Shown: positions 14,579 to 21,179 of the stretch, in pieces
Numbering within the stretch: position 1 is the first letter of the stretch
Layout: each line of letters opens with the position of its first letter
Source: DATCJY01 sp036562565
GTDB lineage: Bacteria; Bacteroidota; Bacteroidia; Flavobacteriales_D; Sanyastnellaceae
Reading direction: 5' to 3'
Assembly: GCA_036562565.1 (NCBI GenBank)
Contig: DATCJY010000079.1
Location: 1 to 21,179, forward strand
Length of the DNA: 21,179 bases
Made by a program: the position numbers and the translations under genes
The notes under the pieces: model-generated
Databases searched by the model: none
The model's input: only the letters and a program-made list of their open reading frames with translations
Told to the model about the DNA's origin: nothing

Positions 14579-15706
14579 TTATTGCATGTTCTTGGCTTCG
14601 ATGCTGAGTGTAGCATGAGGCACAAGACGTAAGCGTTCTTTAGGAATCAATTTGCCGGTGACGCGGCAGATACCGTAAGTTTTGTTTTGAATACGAAGAA
14701 GAGCGTTCTCAAGGTTGGTGATGAACTTCTCCTGACGGCTGGCCAATTGAGCAAGTTCTTCACGGTTCATGGTCTCGCTGCCATCTTCCATCATTTTGAA
14801 AGTAGGAGAAGTATCGTCAGTTGAGTTGTCGCTCTCATGTGAAAGAGATTTTCTCAATTCTTCCAAATCAGCTCTTGCTTGCTTCAACTTTTCATTGATC
14901 AACTCTTGGAATTCTTTTAATTCCTCATCAGAATATCTTTCTGCCATACTACTCTCTTCCTTCTTCTCTTCTTTTACAGGTTGTACTACAGTTTTTGGAG
15001 CAACAGCAGTTGGTTTTTCAACTGCGGTTTGCTTTTTGGTTTCCTCCACTTGTTTTGCAACAGTTGCCGGTGTTGGTTGGATGGTTTCCACCGCAGCTGT
15101 TTTTGGAGTTTCAACCACAGGGGCCGGAGCAGCAGCTTTTTTGGCTACCGATTTCGTTACCGGCTTAGCGGCTTTTTTGACCACCGGTTTGGCAACCTTT
15201 TTCGCAACAGACTTAGCCACTTTCTTGGCTACCGGCTTCGCTACTTTTTTTGCCACTGGCTTTGCCACTTTCTTAGCAACCGGTTTGGATACTTTTTTAG
15301 CAACGGGTCTAGCTACCTTCTTAGCTACCGATTTAGCCGTTTTTTTAGCAACCGGCTTAGCAACCTTTTTCGCTACTTTTTTAGCTACCGGTTTGGCTAC
15401 TTTCTTGGCAACCTTTTTCACAACAGGCTTAGCCACCTTTTTTGCAACTTTCTTCGCTACCGATTTGGCCGCTTTCTTCTCCGCAGCCTTTTTTGCTACG
15501 GGCTTAGCCACCTTCTTAGCTACTTTCTTTGCAACAGGTTTTACCGCCTTCTTAGCCACTTTTTTAGCAACTTTCTTAGCGGCCGGTTTGGCTGCCTTTT
15601 TCGCTACTTTTTTAGCTACAGGTTTCGCTGCTTTCTTCACCGCCTTTTTAGCAGTTTTTGCTGTTTTAGAAGGTTTTGCAGCTTTTTTGATCACTTTTTT
15701 TGCCAT
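14579..15706 (-). CDS. TraR/DksA-family protein fused to a histone H1-like Lys/Ala-rich N-terminal domain
   Basis: The 375-residue protein has three parts. Residues 1-192 are almost only K, A, V and P, in repeats such as KPVAKKVA, resembling histone H1-like and AlgP-type tails that bind DNA. Residues 193-253 are a Pro/Thr/Val/Glu linker ending in an acidic-basic KEEKKEESS. Residues 254-375 are a DksA/TraR-type domain: a coiled coil with an acidic tip (NSTDDTSPTFK) and the terminal finger YGICRVTGKLIPKERLRLVP. DksA proteins enter the RNA polymerase secondary channel and adjust promoter output. Only the first of four zinc ligands remains (C347; the others align with T350, S368 and A371). From memory, other Bacteroidota carry a closely similar stand-alone ~125-residue protein. 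It starts 12 nt after ileS, indicating one operon. The domain call is firm; the function of the fusion is inferred. An internal ATG at 14947 could make the C-terminal domain alone. Confidence 0.88.
   Translation of the reverse strand: MAKKVIKKAAKPSKTAKTAKKAVKKAAKPVAKKVAKKAAKPAAKKVAKKVAKKAVKPVAKKVAKKVAKPVAKKAAEKKAAKSVAKKVAKKVAKPVVKKVAKKVAKPVAKKVAKKVAKPVAKKTAKSVAKKVARPVAKKVSKPVAKKVAKPVAKKVAKPVAKKVAKSVAKKVAKPVVKKAAKPVTKSVAKKAAAPAPVVETPKTAAVETIQPTPATVAKQVEETKKQTAVEKPTAVAPKTVVQPVKEEKKEESSMAERYSDEELKEFQELINEKLKQARADLEELRKSLSHESDNSTDDTSPTFKMMEDGSETMNREELAQLASRQEKFITNLENALLRIQNKTYGICRVTGKLIPKERLRLVPHATLSIEAKNMQ
15131..15706 (-). repeat. Degenerate coding tandem repeat for Lys-Ala-Val-Pro motifs
   Basis: The 5' half of the fusion gene consists of repeated 12-24 nt units encoding AKKV and KPVAKKVA. 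Third codon positions vary among the copies (both Lys codons and several Ala codons occur), so the array is conserved at the protein rather than the DNA level. Its low complexity opens long spurious frames on the opposite strand. Confidence 0.85.
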
Positions 15707-15718
15707 GTTGTTTCTGGT

Positions 15719-18700
15719 TTATCCAAGTTTTGTTAGCGTAATCTGAGTAGTTATTCCCTCTTCTATTTCAACGGTGTGTCCGTCAGTTAACGAACTCACC
15801 AGTTCCAGTTCGTCCGCTAAAATTTGCGCGCGAATATATTCTGAATTTGTTCGAACTGCTTGATTGAATTGAGGATGTTCTTGAATCTTCACTCGAATTT
15901 TATCAACGACATCGAATCCCAACTCTTTTCTGAGGTTCTGAATGCGGTTCACAAATTCTCTTGCAATTCCCTCTTGGCGCAGGTCTTCGGTGATGGTTAC
16001 ATCAAGCGCGACTGTGAGCGCACCGTTGTTTACCACTTTCCATCCGGGAATATCCACCGGAATGATTTCCACGTCTTCTCTCACGAGCTCAATGGGTTGG
16101 CCTTCAACCTGAATGGTATAAGAGCCGTTTTGTTCCACGCCTTTGATGATGTCTTGCGGATGCTCAGCGGCAAAGGCTTGCACGGCTTTCATGTGCTTGC
16201 CGCATTTCTTACCCAATGTTTTGAAATTGAGCTTCAAATTCTTGACAATCTGAGCTTGAGACTCGTCCACAAATTCGAGCTTCTTCACATTGGTTTCAGC
16301 GAGAATCAGTGATGAAACGGCCTCAATGCGTGCCTTATCCTGCTCGTTGAGAATTGGGATGCGGATGGATTGTAACGGTTGACGCACACGGATATTTTCC
16401 TTCTTGCGGATGGAAAGTACCATGGATGAAATTTCTTGTGCGAAGGCCATTTGCTCCTCCAATACGAGGTCAATCACTTTCTCATCGGCTTTGGTGAGAT
16501 AAGAAAGATGAACGCTGTCGTGTTTCAGCGGAGTGTTGTTTGCCTTTGCTTTATCGCGCACGCAGTCGGTGAGGTTTTTATACAACCACTCGGAGAAGAA
16601 CGGAGCATATGGAGAAGCAAGCTGAGCCACTGCCACGAGGCATTCATACAAGGTTTCATAAGCCGCTTTCTTGTCGGCATTCATGGCACCTTGCCAGAAA
16701 CGCTTACGTGAAAGGCGCACATACCAGTTGCTCAAGTGCTCATCAACAAAGTTCTCGATAGCGCGCGCAGCCGGAGTTGGATTGTAATTATCCAACTCTT
16801 CCGTTACGAACTTCACAAGGCTGTGAAGCTTGGAGATAATCCAGCGGTCGAGCTCTGAGCGTTCAGCCACCGGGGTGATATTTTGTTCATCAATTACAAA
16901 TCCATCGATATTGGCATAGATGGAGAAGAATCCATAGGTGTTATAAAGCGTACCGAAAAATTTGCGCTGCACCTCGGTGATACCTTCGATATCAAACTTG
17001 AGGTTGTCCCAAGGTTGGGCGTTGGTAATCATGTACCAACGTGTAGCATCCGGGCCGTATTTGGAGATGGTCACAAATGGATCCACGGCATTGCCCAGAC
17101 GTTTGGACATTTTGTTGCCGTTTTTGTCCAATACCAATCCGTTGGAGATAACATTCTTATATGCCACGCTATCAAAGCACATGGTAGAGATAGCATGGAG
17201 GGTATAGAACCAGCCACGTGTTTGGTCCACGCCTTCAGCGATGTAATCCGCAGGGAAAGCCTTGCGTTCATCGATGAGTTCTTTGTTTTCGAATGGGTAG
17301 TGCAATTGGGCATAAGGCATGGAACCACTGTCGAACCAAACGTCAATCAAATCGCTCTCGCGCATCATCTTCTTGCCTGATGGTGACACAAGAACAATCT
17401 CATCTACATAGGGCTTGTGAAGATCGAACGTGTTGTAGTTCTCTTTAGAGAAATCATTTGGTTTAAAATCTGCCAATGGATTTTTAGACATAAATCCTTT
17501 AGCAACAGACTTTTCAATCTCGCTCTTAAGTTGTTCCACACTGCCTATGCAGATGGCTTCTGTTCCATCTTCAGTGCGCCAGATAGGCAATGGAATGCCC
17601 CAGAACCGCGAACGGGAAAGGTTCCAGTCGTTGGCATTCTCGAGCCAGTTGCCAAAGCGACCTGTTCCGGTAGCCTCAGGCTTCCAGTTGATGGTTTTAT
17701 TGAGCTCCACCATTCTGTCACGCACTTCAGGAATTTTGATAAACCAAGAATCCAATGGATAGTAAAGAACCGGTTTATCCGTGCGCCAGCAATGCGGATA
17801 ATTGTGGGCGTATCTTTCTTTTTTGAAAAGCTTGTTTTCGTTTTGAAGTTTCAAAGCAATGCGCTCATCTACACTCAAATACTTGAGTTTTGAGGTATCT
17901 GCAATGAATCCCGCAAGACGTTCTTTTTGTTTCTCTAATTCAACTGCTTTTTCTTCCTCACTATAATAATCTTCTTTGACGAATTCTTCGCCATAGAGGA
18001 ACACATCATCTTTCACGACTGGCGAGAAGCGGCCGCGCTTATCAACGAGCGTCAATGTGCCGATACCGTTTTGCTTAGCCACACGGAAGTCATCTGCACC
18101 AAAGGATGGCGCGATGTGCACGATACCTGTACCATCTTCCGTAGTAACAAAATCGCCTATGACGATGCGGAATGCATCGCCATCTTCCGGTTGTGCAAAT
18201 GGGAGCAACTGCTCGTAGCGGATGCCATCCAAGTCAGAGCCTTTTAATTCGCTTATAACTGCAAAAGGAATGTTTTTATCTCCTGCTTTATAATCGTCAA
18301 ATGAGAGTTCTGCATTCTTGGGGTTGAAGTATTTGCTCATCAAATCCCTCGCGAGAATCACATGTACCTGCTGACCGGAGTAAGGATTAAACGTTTTCAC
18401 AAGTACGTATGTGATGTCTTTTCCCACCGCCAAAGCGGTATTGGAAGGCAAGGTCCATGGAGTAGTGGTCCAAGCGAGTGCAAAGACATCACCTGCTACA
18501 TCGAACTTGTGTTCTTTAAGTTTGAACATTGCCACGGCACTGAGGTCTTTCACCTCGCGGTAGGCACCCGGTTGGTTGAGCTCGTGGGAGCTGAGACCTG
18601 TACCCGCAGCAGGAGAGTAAGGTTGAATGGTGTATCCTTTGTACAACAAGTTCTTATTGAAGAGCTGTTGCAACAACCACCAAACGCTTTCAATGTACTT

Positions 18701-19165
18701 ATTATCATAGGTGATATAAGGATCGGTCATATCCACCCAATAGCCCATGACGCGTGTGAGTTCTTCCCACTTATCGGTGTATTTCATGACCTCCTTGCGG
18801 CAGGCCTTGTTGTATTCTTCAACGCTGATTTTTTTACCGATATCTTCTTTGGTGATACCGAGTGTTTTTTCCACGGCCAACTCGATAGGCAATCCATGCG
18901 TATCCCAACCGGCTTTGCGCTTTACTTGTTTGCCTTTCAAGGTTTGATAGCGGCAAAAGATGTCTTTGATGGTACGCGCCATCACGTGGTGAATACCGGG
19001 AAGGCCATTGGCACTTGGAGGTCCTTCGAAAAACACAAACGGATTTGCCTCATCCCGTTCTGATACCGAACGTTCAAAGATTTTTTCTTTTTCCCAGAAA
19101 GCACTCACTTCATTGGCAATCTGTGGAAGGTTGAGTTGTTTGAATTCTCTATATGGTTGAGCCAT
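15719..19165 (-). CDS. ileS: Isoleucyl-tRNA synthetase, eukaryote-like type (IleRS2-like) with GXHH signature
   Basis: IleRS charges tRNA(Ile) with isoleucine in the cytoplasm and edits valine. The protein has 1148 residues, longer than typical IleRS1 (~940) and in the range of the long, eukaryote-like type. The class I signature region reads SANGLPGIHH with G57-I-H-H60 instead of H-x-G-H. The second signature is KMSKR at 685-689. The CP1 editing domain shows TTPWTLPSN (234-242) and GTGIVHIAPSFGADD (345-359). WDTHGLP (87-93) and WGIPLP (522-527) are standard. No C-terminal zinc-binding cysteine cluster of the IleRS1 kind is visible. IleRS2-type enzymes are known for low mupirocin sensitivity. 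It heads the operon with the dksA-like gene (12-nt gap) and lspA, and no second ileS is seen here. Confidence 0.97.
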   Translation of the reverse strand: MAQPYREFKQLNLPQIANEVSAFWEKEKIFERSVSERDEANPFVFFEGPPSANGLPGIHHVMARTIKDIFCRYQTLKGKQVKRKAGWDTHGLPIELAVEKTLGITKEDIGKKISVEEYNKACRKEVMKYTDKWEELTRVMGYWVDMTDPYITYDNKYIESVWWLLQQLFNKNLLYKGYTIQPYSPAAGTGLSSHELNQPGAYREVKDLSAVAMFKLKEHKFDVAGDVFALAWTTTPWTLPSNTALAVGKDITYVLVKTFNPYSGQQVHVILARDLMSKYFNPKNAELSFDDYKAGDKNIPFAVISELKGSDLDGIRYEQLLPFAQPEDGDAFRIVIGDFVTTEDGTGIVHIAPSFGADDFRVAKQNGIGTLTLVDKRGRFSPVVKDDVFLYGEEFVKEDYYSEEEKAVELEKQKERLAGFIADTSKLKYLSVDERIALKLQNENKLFKKERYAHNYPHCWRTDKPVLYYPLDSWFIKIPEVRDRMVELNKTINWKPEATGTGRFGNWLENANDWNLSRSRFWGIPLPIWRTEDGTEAICIGSVEQLKSEIEKSVAKGFMSKNPLADFKPNDFSKENYNTFDLHKPYVDEIVLVSPSGKKMMRESDLIDVWFDSGSMPYAQLHYPFENKELIDERKAFPADYIAEGVDQTRGWFYTLHAISTMCFDSVAYKNVISNGLVLDKNGNKMSKRLGNAVDPFVTISKYGPDATRWYMITNAQPWDNLKFDIEGITEVQRKFFGTLYNTYGFFSIYANIDGFVIDEQNITPVAERSELDRWIISKLHSLVKFVTEELDNYNPTPAARAIENFVDEHLSNWYVRLSRKRFWQGAMNADKKAAYETLYECLVAVAQLASPYAPFFSEWLYKNLTDCVRDKAKANNTPLKHDSVHLSYLTKADEKVIDLVLEEQMAFAQEISSMVLSIRKKENIRVRQPLQSIRIPILNEQDKARIEAVSSLILAETNVKKLEFVDESQAQIVKNLKLNFKTLGKKCGKHMKAVQAFAAEHPQDIIKGVEQNGSYTIQVEGQPIELVREDVEIIPVDIPGWKVVNNGALTVALDVTITEDLRQEGIAREFVNRIQNLRKELGFDVVDKIRVKIQEHPQFNQAVRTNSEYIRAQILADELELVSSLTDGHTVEIEEGITTQITLTKLG

Positions 19166-19482
19166 GGGCTGAATATTACTCTATTAAAAAAAACGGTGCG
19201 CGAAGATAGTGTTTTCAGAGGGGATGACGGCAGGCTCGTAGCTTAATTAAATAATTGAATCTGAGCACCTGAAAATATTTTTTTATGATTCTTTAAACCT
19301 TTTTGCCTCATCCCCAGTACAAGCACCTGAAAGCAATTAAAAATTGAAAACAAGCAATCTAACCGACTTTAAAGGAAAATTGAATAACCCCAATTTTTTA
19401 ATTCATTATCAAAAGGGTTAGCCCCCCTCTGACAGTGAATTAACCTATTGGCCAAAATTTTTAAACCATCAAGCGAAAGCAT
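19166..19482. other. AT-rich divergent intergenic region between ileS and the secreted-protein gene
   Basis: No gene is supported in these 317 nt. Visible elements are an ileS promoter-like box (19201-19208), an 11-bp direct repeat AGCACCTGAAA (19264-19274 and 19322-19332), and a weak 7-bp hairpin with T-run (AAAATTG 19376-19382 / CAATTTT 19391-19397). No exact TAnnTTTG was found on the plus strand for the downstream gene. Confidence 0.6.
19201..19208 (-). promoter_or_regulatory. Candidate -7 box (TATCTTCG) for the ileS operon
   Basis: The minus strand reads TATCTTCGCGC, one base off TAnnTTTG, about 35 nt before the ileS ATG. The same octamer occurs in the candidate promoter at 1766-1773. 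No TTG at 17-23 nt upstream was found, so support is partial. Confidence 0.35.
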
Positions 19483-21179
19483 ATGATGACCTCTACCCTC
19501 GGTTTTAGTGCAAACTCTCTAAAAAGATTTGCAGCTTATTTATCTCTCACCTTGAGTGCAATTATCTGCACCACCACGTCCTATTCTCAGTTGACGGTGA
19601 ATGAATCCGCACCGGATACCACGATGCAGAACCTCATTCAAGGCAACGGAGTAACCATTACCAGTTTCTCTGTGACAAAGGGAAAGGACAGTCAGGTTTC
19701 ATCCTTTTCAAACAATCCAGTTGCTGGCAACCCGCTAACGGTGACCCAAGGTATTCTGCTGTCTACAGGAGATGGACGCGATGCGGTGGGACCTAACAAT
19801 AATGGTGGGAAGACCAAAGAGCACCACGTAACTTATTATGATCCCGATTTAATGGCATTGGCATCCCAAGCCATTCATGATGTGGTGATTGTGGAGTTTG
19901 ACGTTATCCCGAAAACCGACACGCTGCAACTTACCTTCCAGTGGGGGTCAGATGAATATCCTGAATTCACATGTAGTCCTTATAACGATGTATTTGCGTT
20001 TTTGGTAAGTGGTCCCGGCATCTCCGGTCCATTCACCAATGGAGCAGCGAATTTCGCATTGCTTCCTGACGGAACACCGGTTTCTATCGGAACCGTAAAC
20101 TCCGGTACTCCGGGGGCATCATATAGCCCTTCAGGTTGTGCCAGTCTTTCCAATTCTGCCTATTACATCAACAACCCTACCGGTAACAGCTACATACAGG
20201 CCGATGGTATCACTTCTCAGCTAAAAGTAAAAGGCGTAGTAGTTCCATGTGAGACGTATCACGTAAAGTGTGTACTTGCGGATACCTATGATGAAAAATA
20301 TGACTCATGGGTGTGGTTGCAAGGTTTTGAAGCCCTCGGTCAGATGGTTACCATCACACCGAATATCACCGGCCAACAATTGGTAGAAGGTTGTAATACG
20401 GTTGAATATAAAGCCTCCCGTGTGGGGGATTTGAGCGTTCCCGTTACGGTGAACCTTACATACAGCGGTACAGCCACTTCAGGAGTAGATTACCTCAATG
20501 CTCCCGATTCAATTGCGTTCGCATCCGGTCAAAGCGAGGTTTATTTCTACATCAGCCCGGTGCTTGATGAAATCAATGAAGGTGTTGAAACGGTTATCAT
20601 CACGGCAACGTGGGATATCTGCTCACAGACCATGTCAGCCGATTATCACTTTACGATATCGGACCCAACCGTAAGTATTACGTGTCCGGCCAATGTCACG
20701 GTGAATGCAGCGCCCGGCACATGTGAAGCCGTTGCTACATTCTCACCGCCTGTTGCATCAGAGGCTTGCGGCTTGTGTCCTGCTCCTGAAAGCATCAGCG
20801 GATTCACGCATATTGGAACCTATAACGGACACACCTATTTCCGCTCCAATGTCCCGATGACATGGACTGAAGCGCGCAATGCAGCCATCGACAAGGGTGC
20901 GCACCTTTTGACCATTAACTCAGCCGGTGAACAAAGTTGGATTGCATCCCAACTATCAGAGGTCATTTGGCTGGGACTCTCTGACTACCTAGCAGAAGAA
21001 AATTACGAATGGATTACAGGTGAACCACTTTCCTATACCAACTGGTGCGGCAGCAATCCTGAAAACAGCGAGGACAACGACTTCGTATTCCTAAACCCAG
21101 GAACTGGCGGTTGCTGGGACAATACAGGCAATGCTTTCACTACTCATTACTTTGTATTGGAGTATTCATGTAACCTCAC
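19483..21179 (+). CDS. Secreted multidomain adhesin-like protein: choice-of-anchor L, Calx-beta-like, HYR, C-type lectin (3' end beyond window)
   Basis: At least 565 residues, open to the window end. A signal peptide covers ~1-35 (hydrophobic AAYLSLTLSAIICT, likely cut near SYS/Q). Residues ~48-285 match the choice-of-anchor L domain, with GILLSTGDG, FQWGSDEYPEF, NDVFAFLVSGPG and the ending LADTYDEKYDSWVWL. Residues ~288-393 resemble a Calx-beta-like beta-sandwich (TATSGVDY, INEGVET). ITCPANVTVNAAPGTCEA from 399 opens a HYR domain. At ~440-563 a C-type lectin-like domain follows (YFRSNVPMTWTEARNAA, WLGLSD, NPENSEDNDF, CWDN). Such proteins in Bacteroidota are usually type IX secretion substrates with a C-terminal sorting domain, which would lie past the window. 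The expected role is surface adhesion or glycan binding. The start ATG at 19483 has a second ATG directly after it; either fits the signal peptide. Confidence 0.88.
   Translation, partial: MMTSTLGFSANSLKRFAAYLSLTLSAIICTTTSYSQLTVNESAPDTTMQNLIQGNGVTITSFSVTKGKDSQVSSFSNNPVAGNPLTVTQGILLSTGDGRDAVGPNNNGGKTKEHHVTYYDPDLMALASQAIHDVVIVEFDVIPKTDTLQLTFQWGSDEYPEFTCSPYNDVFAFLVSGPGISGPFTNGAANFALLPDGTPVSIGTVNSGTPGASYSPSGCASLSNSAYYINNPTGNSYIQADGITSQLKVKGVVVPCETYHVKCVLADTYDEKYDSWVWLQGFEALGQMVTITPNITGQQLVEGCNTVEYKASRVGDLSVPVTVNLTYSGTATSGVDYLNAPDSIAFASGQSEVYFYISPVLDEINEGVETVIITATWDICSQTMSADYHFTISDPTVSITCPANVTVNAAPGTCEAVATFSPPVASEACGLCPAPESISGFTHIGTYNGHTYFRSNVPMTWTEARNAAIDKGAHLLTINSAGEQSWIASQLSEVIWLGLSDYLAEENYEWITGEPLSYTNWCGSNPENSEDNDFVFLNPGTGGCWDNTGNAFTTHYFVLEYSCNL

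Noticed and set aside
15131..15706. CRISPR-like or satellite-like appearance of the repeated region
   Set aside because: There are no constant repeats with unique spacers; the periodicity follows the codons of the AKKV/KPVAKKVA protein repeat.
14769..15746. Long plus-strand open frames (up to 325 codons) opposite the dksA-like gene
   Set aside because: They arise because Lys/Ala-rich codons read backwards give Phe/Leu/Ser/Ala/Thr without stops. The translated products are low-complexity and the minus-strand frame has a recognisable domain.
19376..19397. Small hairpin with T-run as a terminator or riboswitch in the ileS/adhesin gap
   Set aside because: The stem is 7 bp and AT-rich, no gene ends nearby, and no known riboswitch pattern is recognisable.

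Overview
This window looks like a chromosomal segment of a Bacteroidota (Bacteroidetes) bacterium. The reasons are the cluster ileS - traR/dksA-like - lspA with an IleRS of the long eukaryote-like type, a DksA/TraR-type protein with a degenerate zinc finger, a large secreted protein built from choice-of-anchor L, HYR and C-type lectin modules, start codons mostly without Shine-Dalgarno sequences, and upstream boxes close to the Bacteroidota promoter element TAnnTTTG. Order and genus cannot be fixed from the sequence. No tRNA, rRNA, CRISPR array, insertion sequence or phage gene was seen.

Layout. Positions 1-8514 are all on the minus strand. In order of transcription they are uvrC (DNA repair), a class A penicillin-binding protein, the two subunits of a 3-oxoacid CoA-transferase (scoA, scoB), an LpxD-like acyltransferase, a GAF + SpoIIE/RsbU-type phosphatase, and the start of tilS, which runs off the left edge. 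Gaps from scoA to tilS are short (44, 27, 71 and 16 nt), so these genes may be partly co-transcribed despite unrelated functions. A divergent intergenic region (8515-8741) leads to a plus-strand extended SDR gene (8742-9752). It ends convergently with an oligopeptidase B-like lipoprotein gene, with a strong bidirectional terminator between them. Upstream of the peptidase lie gdhA, with its own intrinsic terminator, then lspA, the TraR/DksA fusion and ileS, the last three forming an apparent ileS - dksA-like - lspA operon. After a 317-nt AT-rich divergent gap, a multidomain secreted protein gene starts on the plus strand and runs off the right edge.

Most of the window is housekeeping: translation (ileS, tilS), lipoprotein processing (lspA), peptidoglycan synthesis, lipid A-type acylation, ketone-body/CoA metabolism, glutamate metabolism and excision repair. 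The most unusual items are: (1) a DksA/TraR-family protein fused behind a ~190-residue histone H1-like Lys/Ala/Pro/Val repeat, with three of four zinc ligands lost and a possible internal start for the C-terminal domain; (2) an IleRS whose class I signature reads G-I-H-H instead of H-x-G-H, a change associated with strong mupirocin resistance; (3) a five-cysteine, zinc-ribbon-like insert in the periplasmic part of the class A PBP; (4) a C-type lectin domain apparently nested inside a HYR domain; (5) a 21-nt-arm inverted repeat followed by a T-run directly in front of the lspA start codon, possibly an attenuator.
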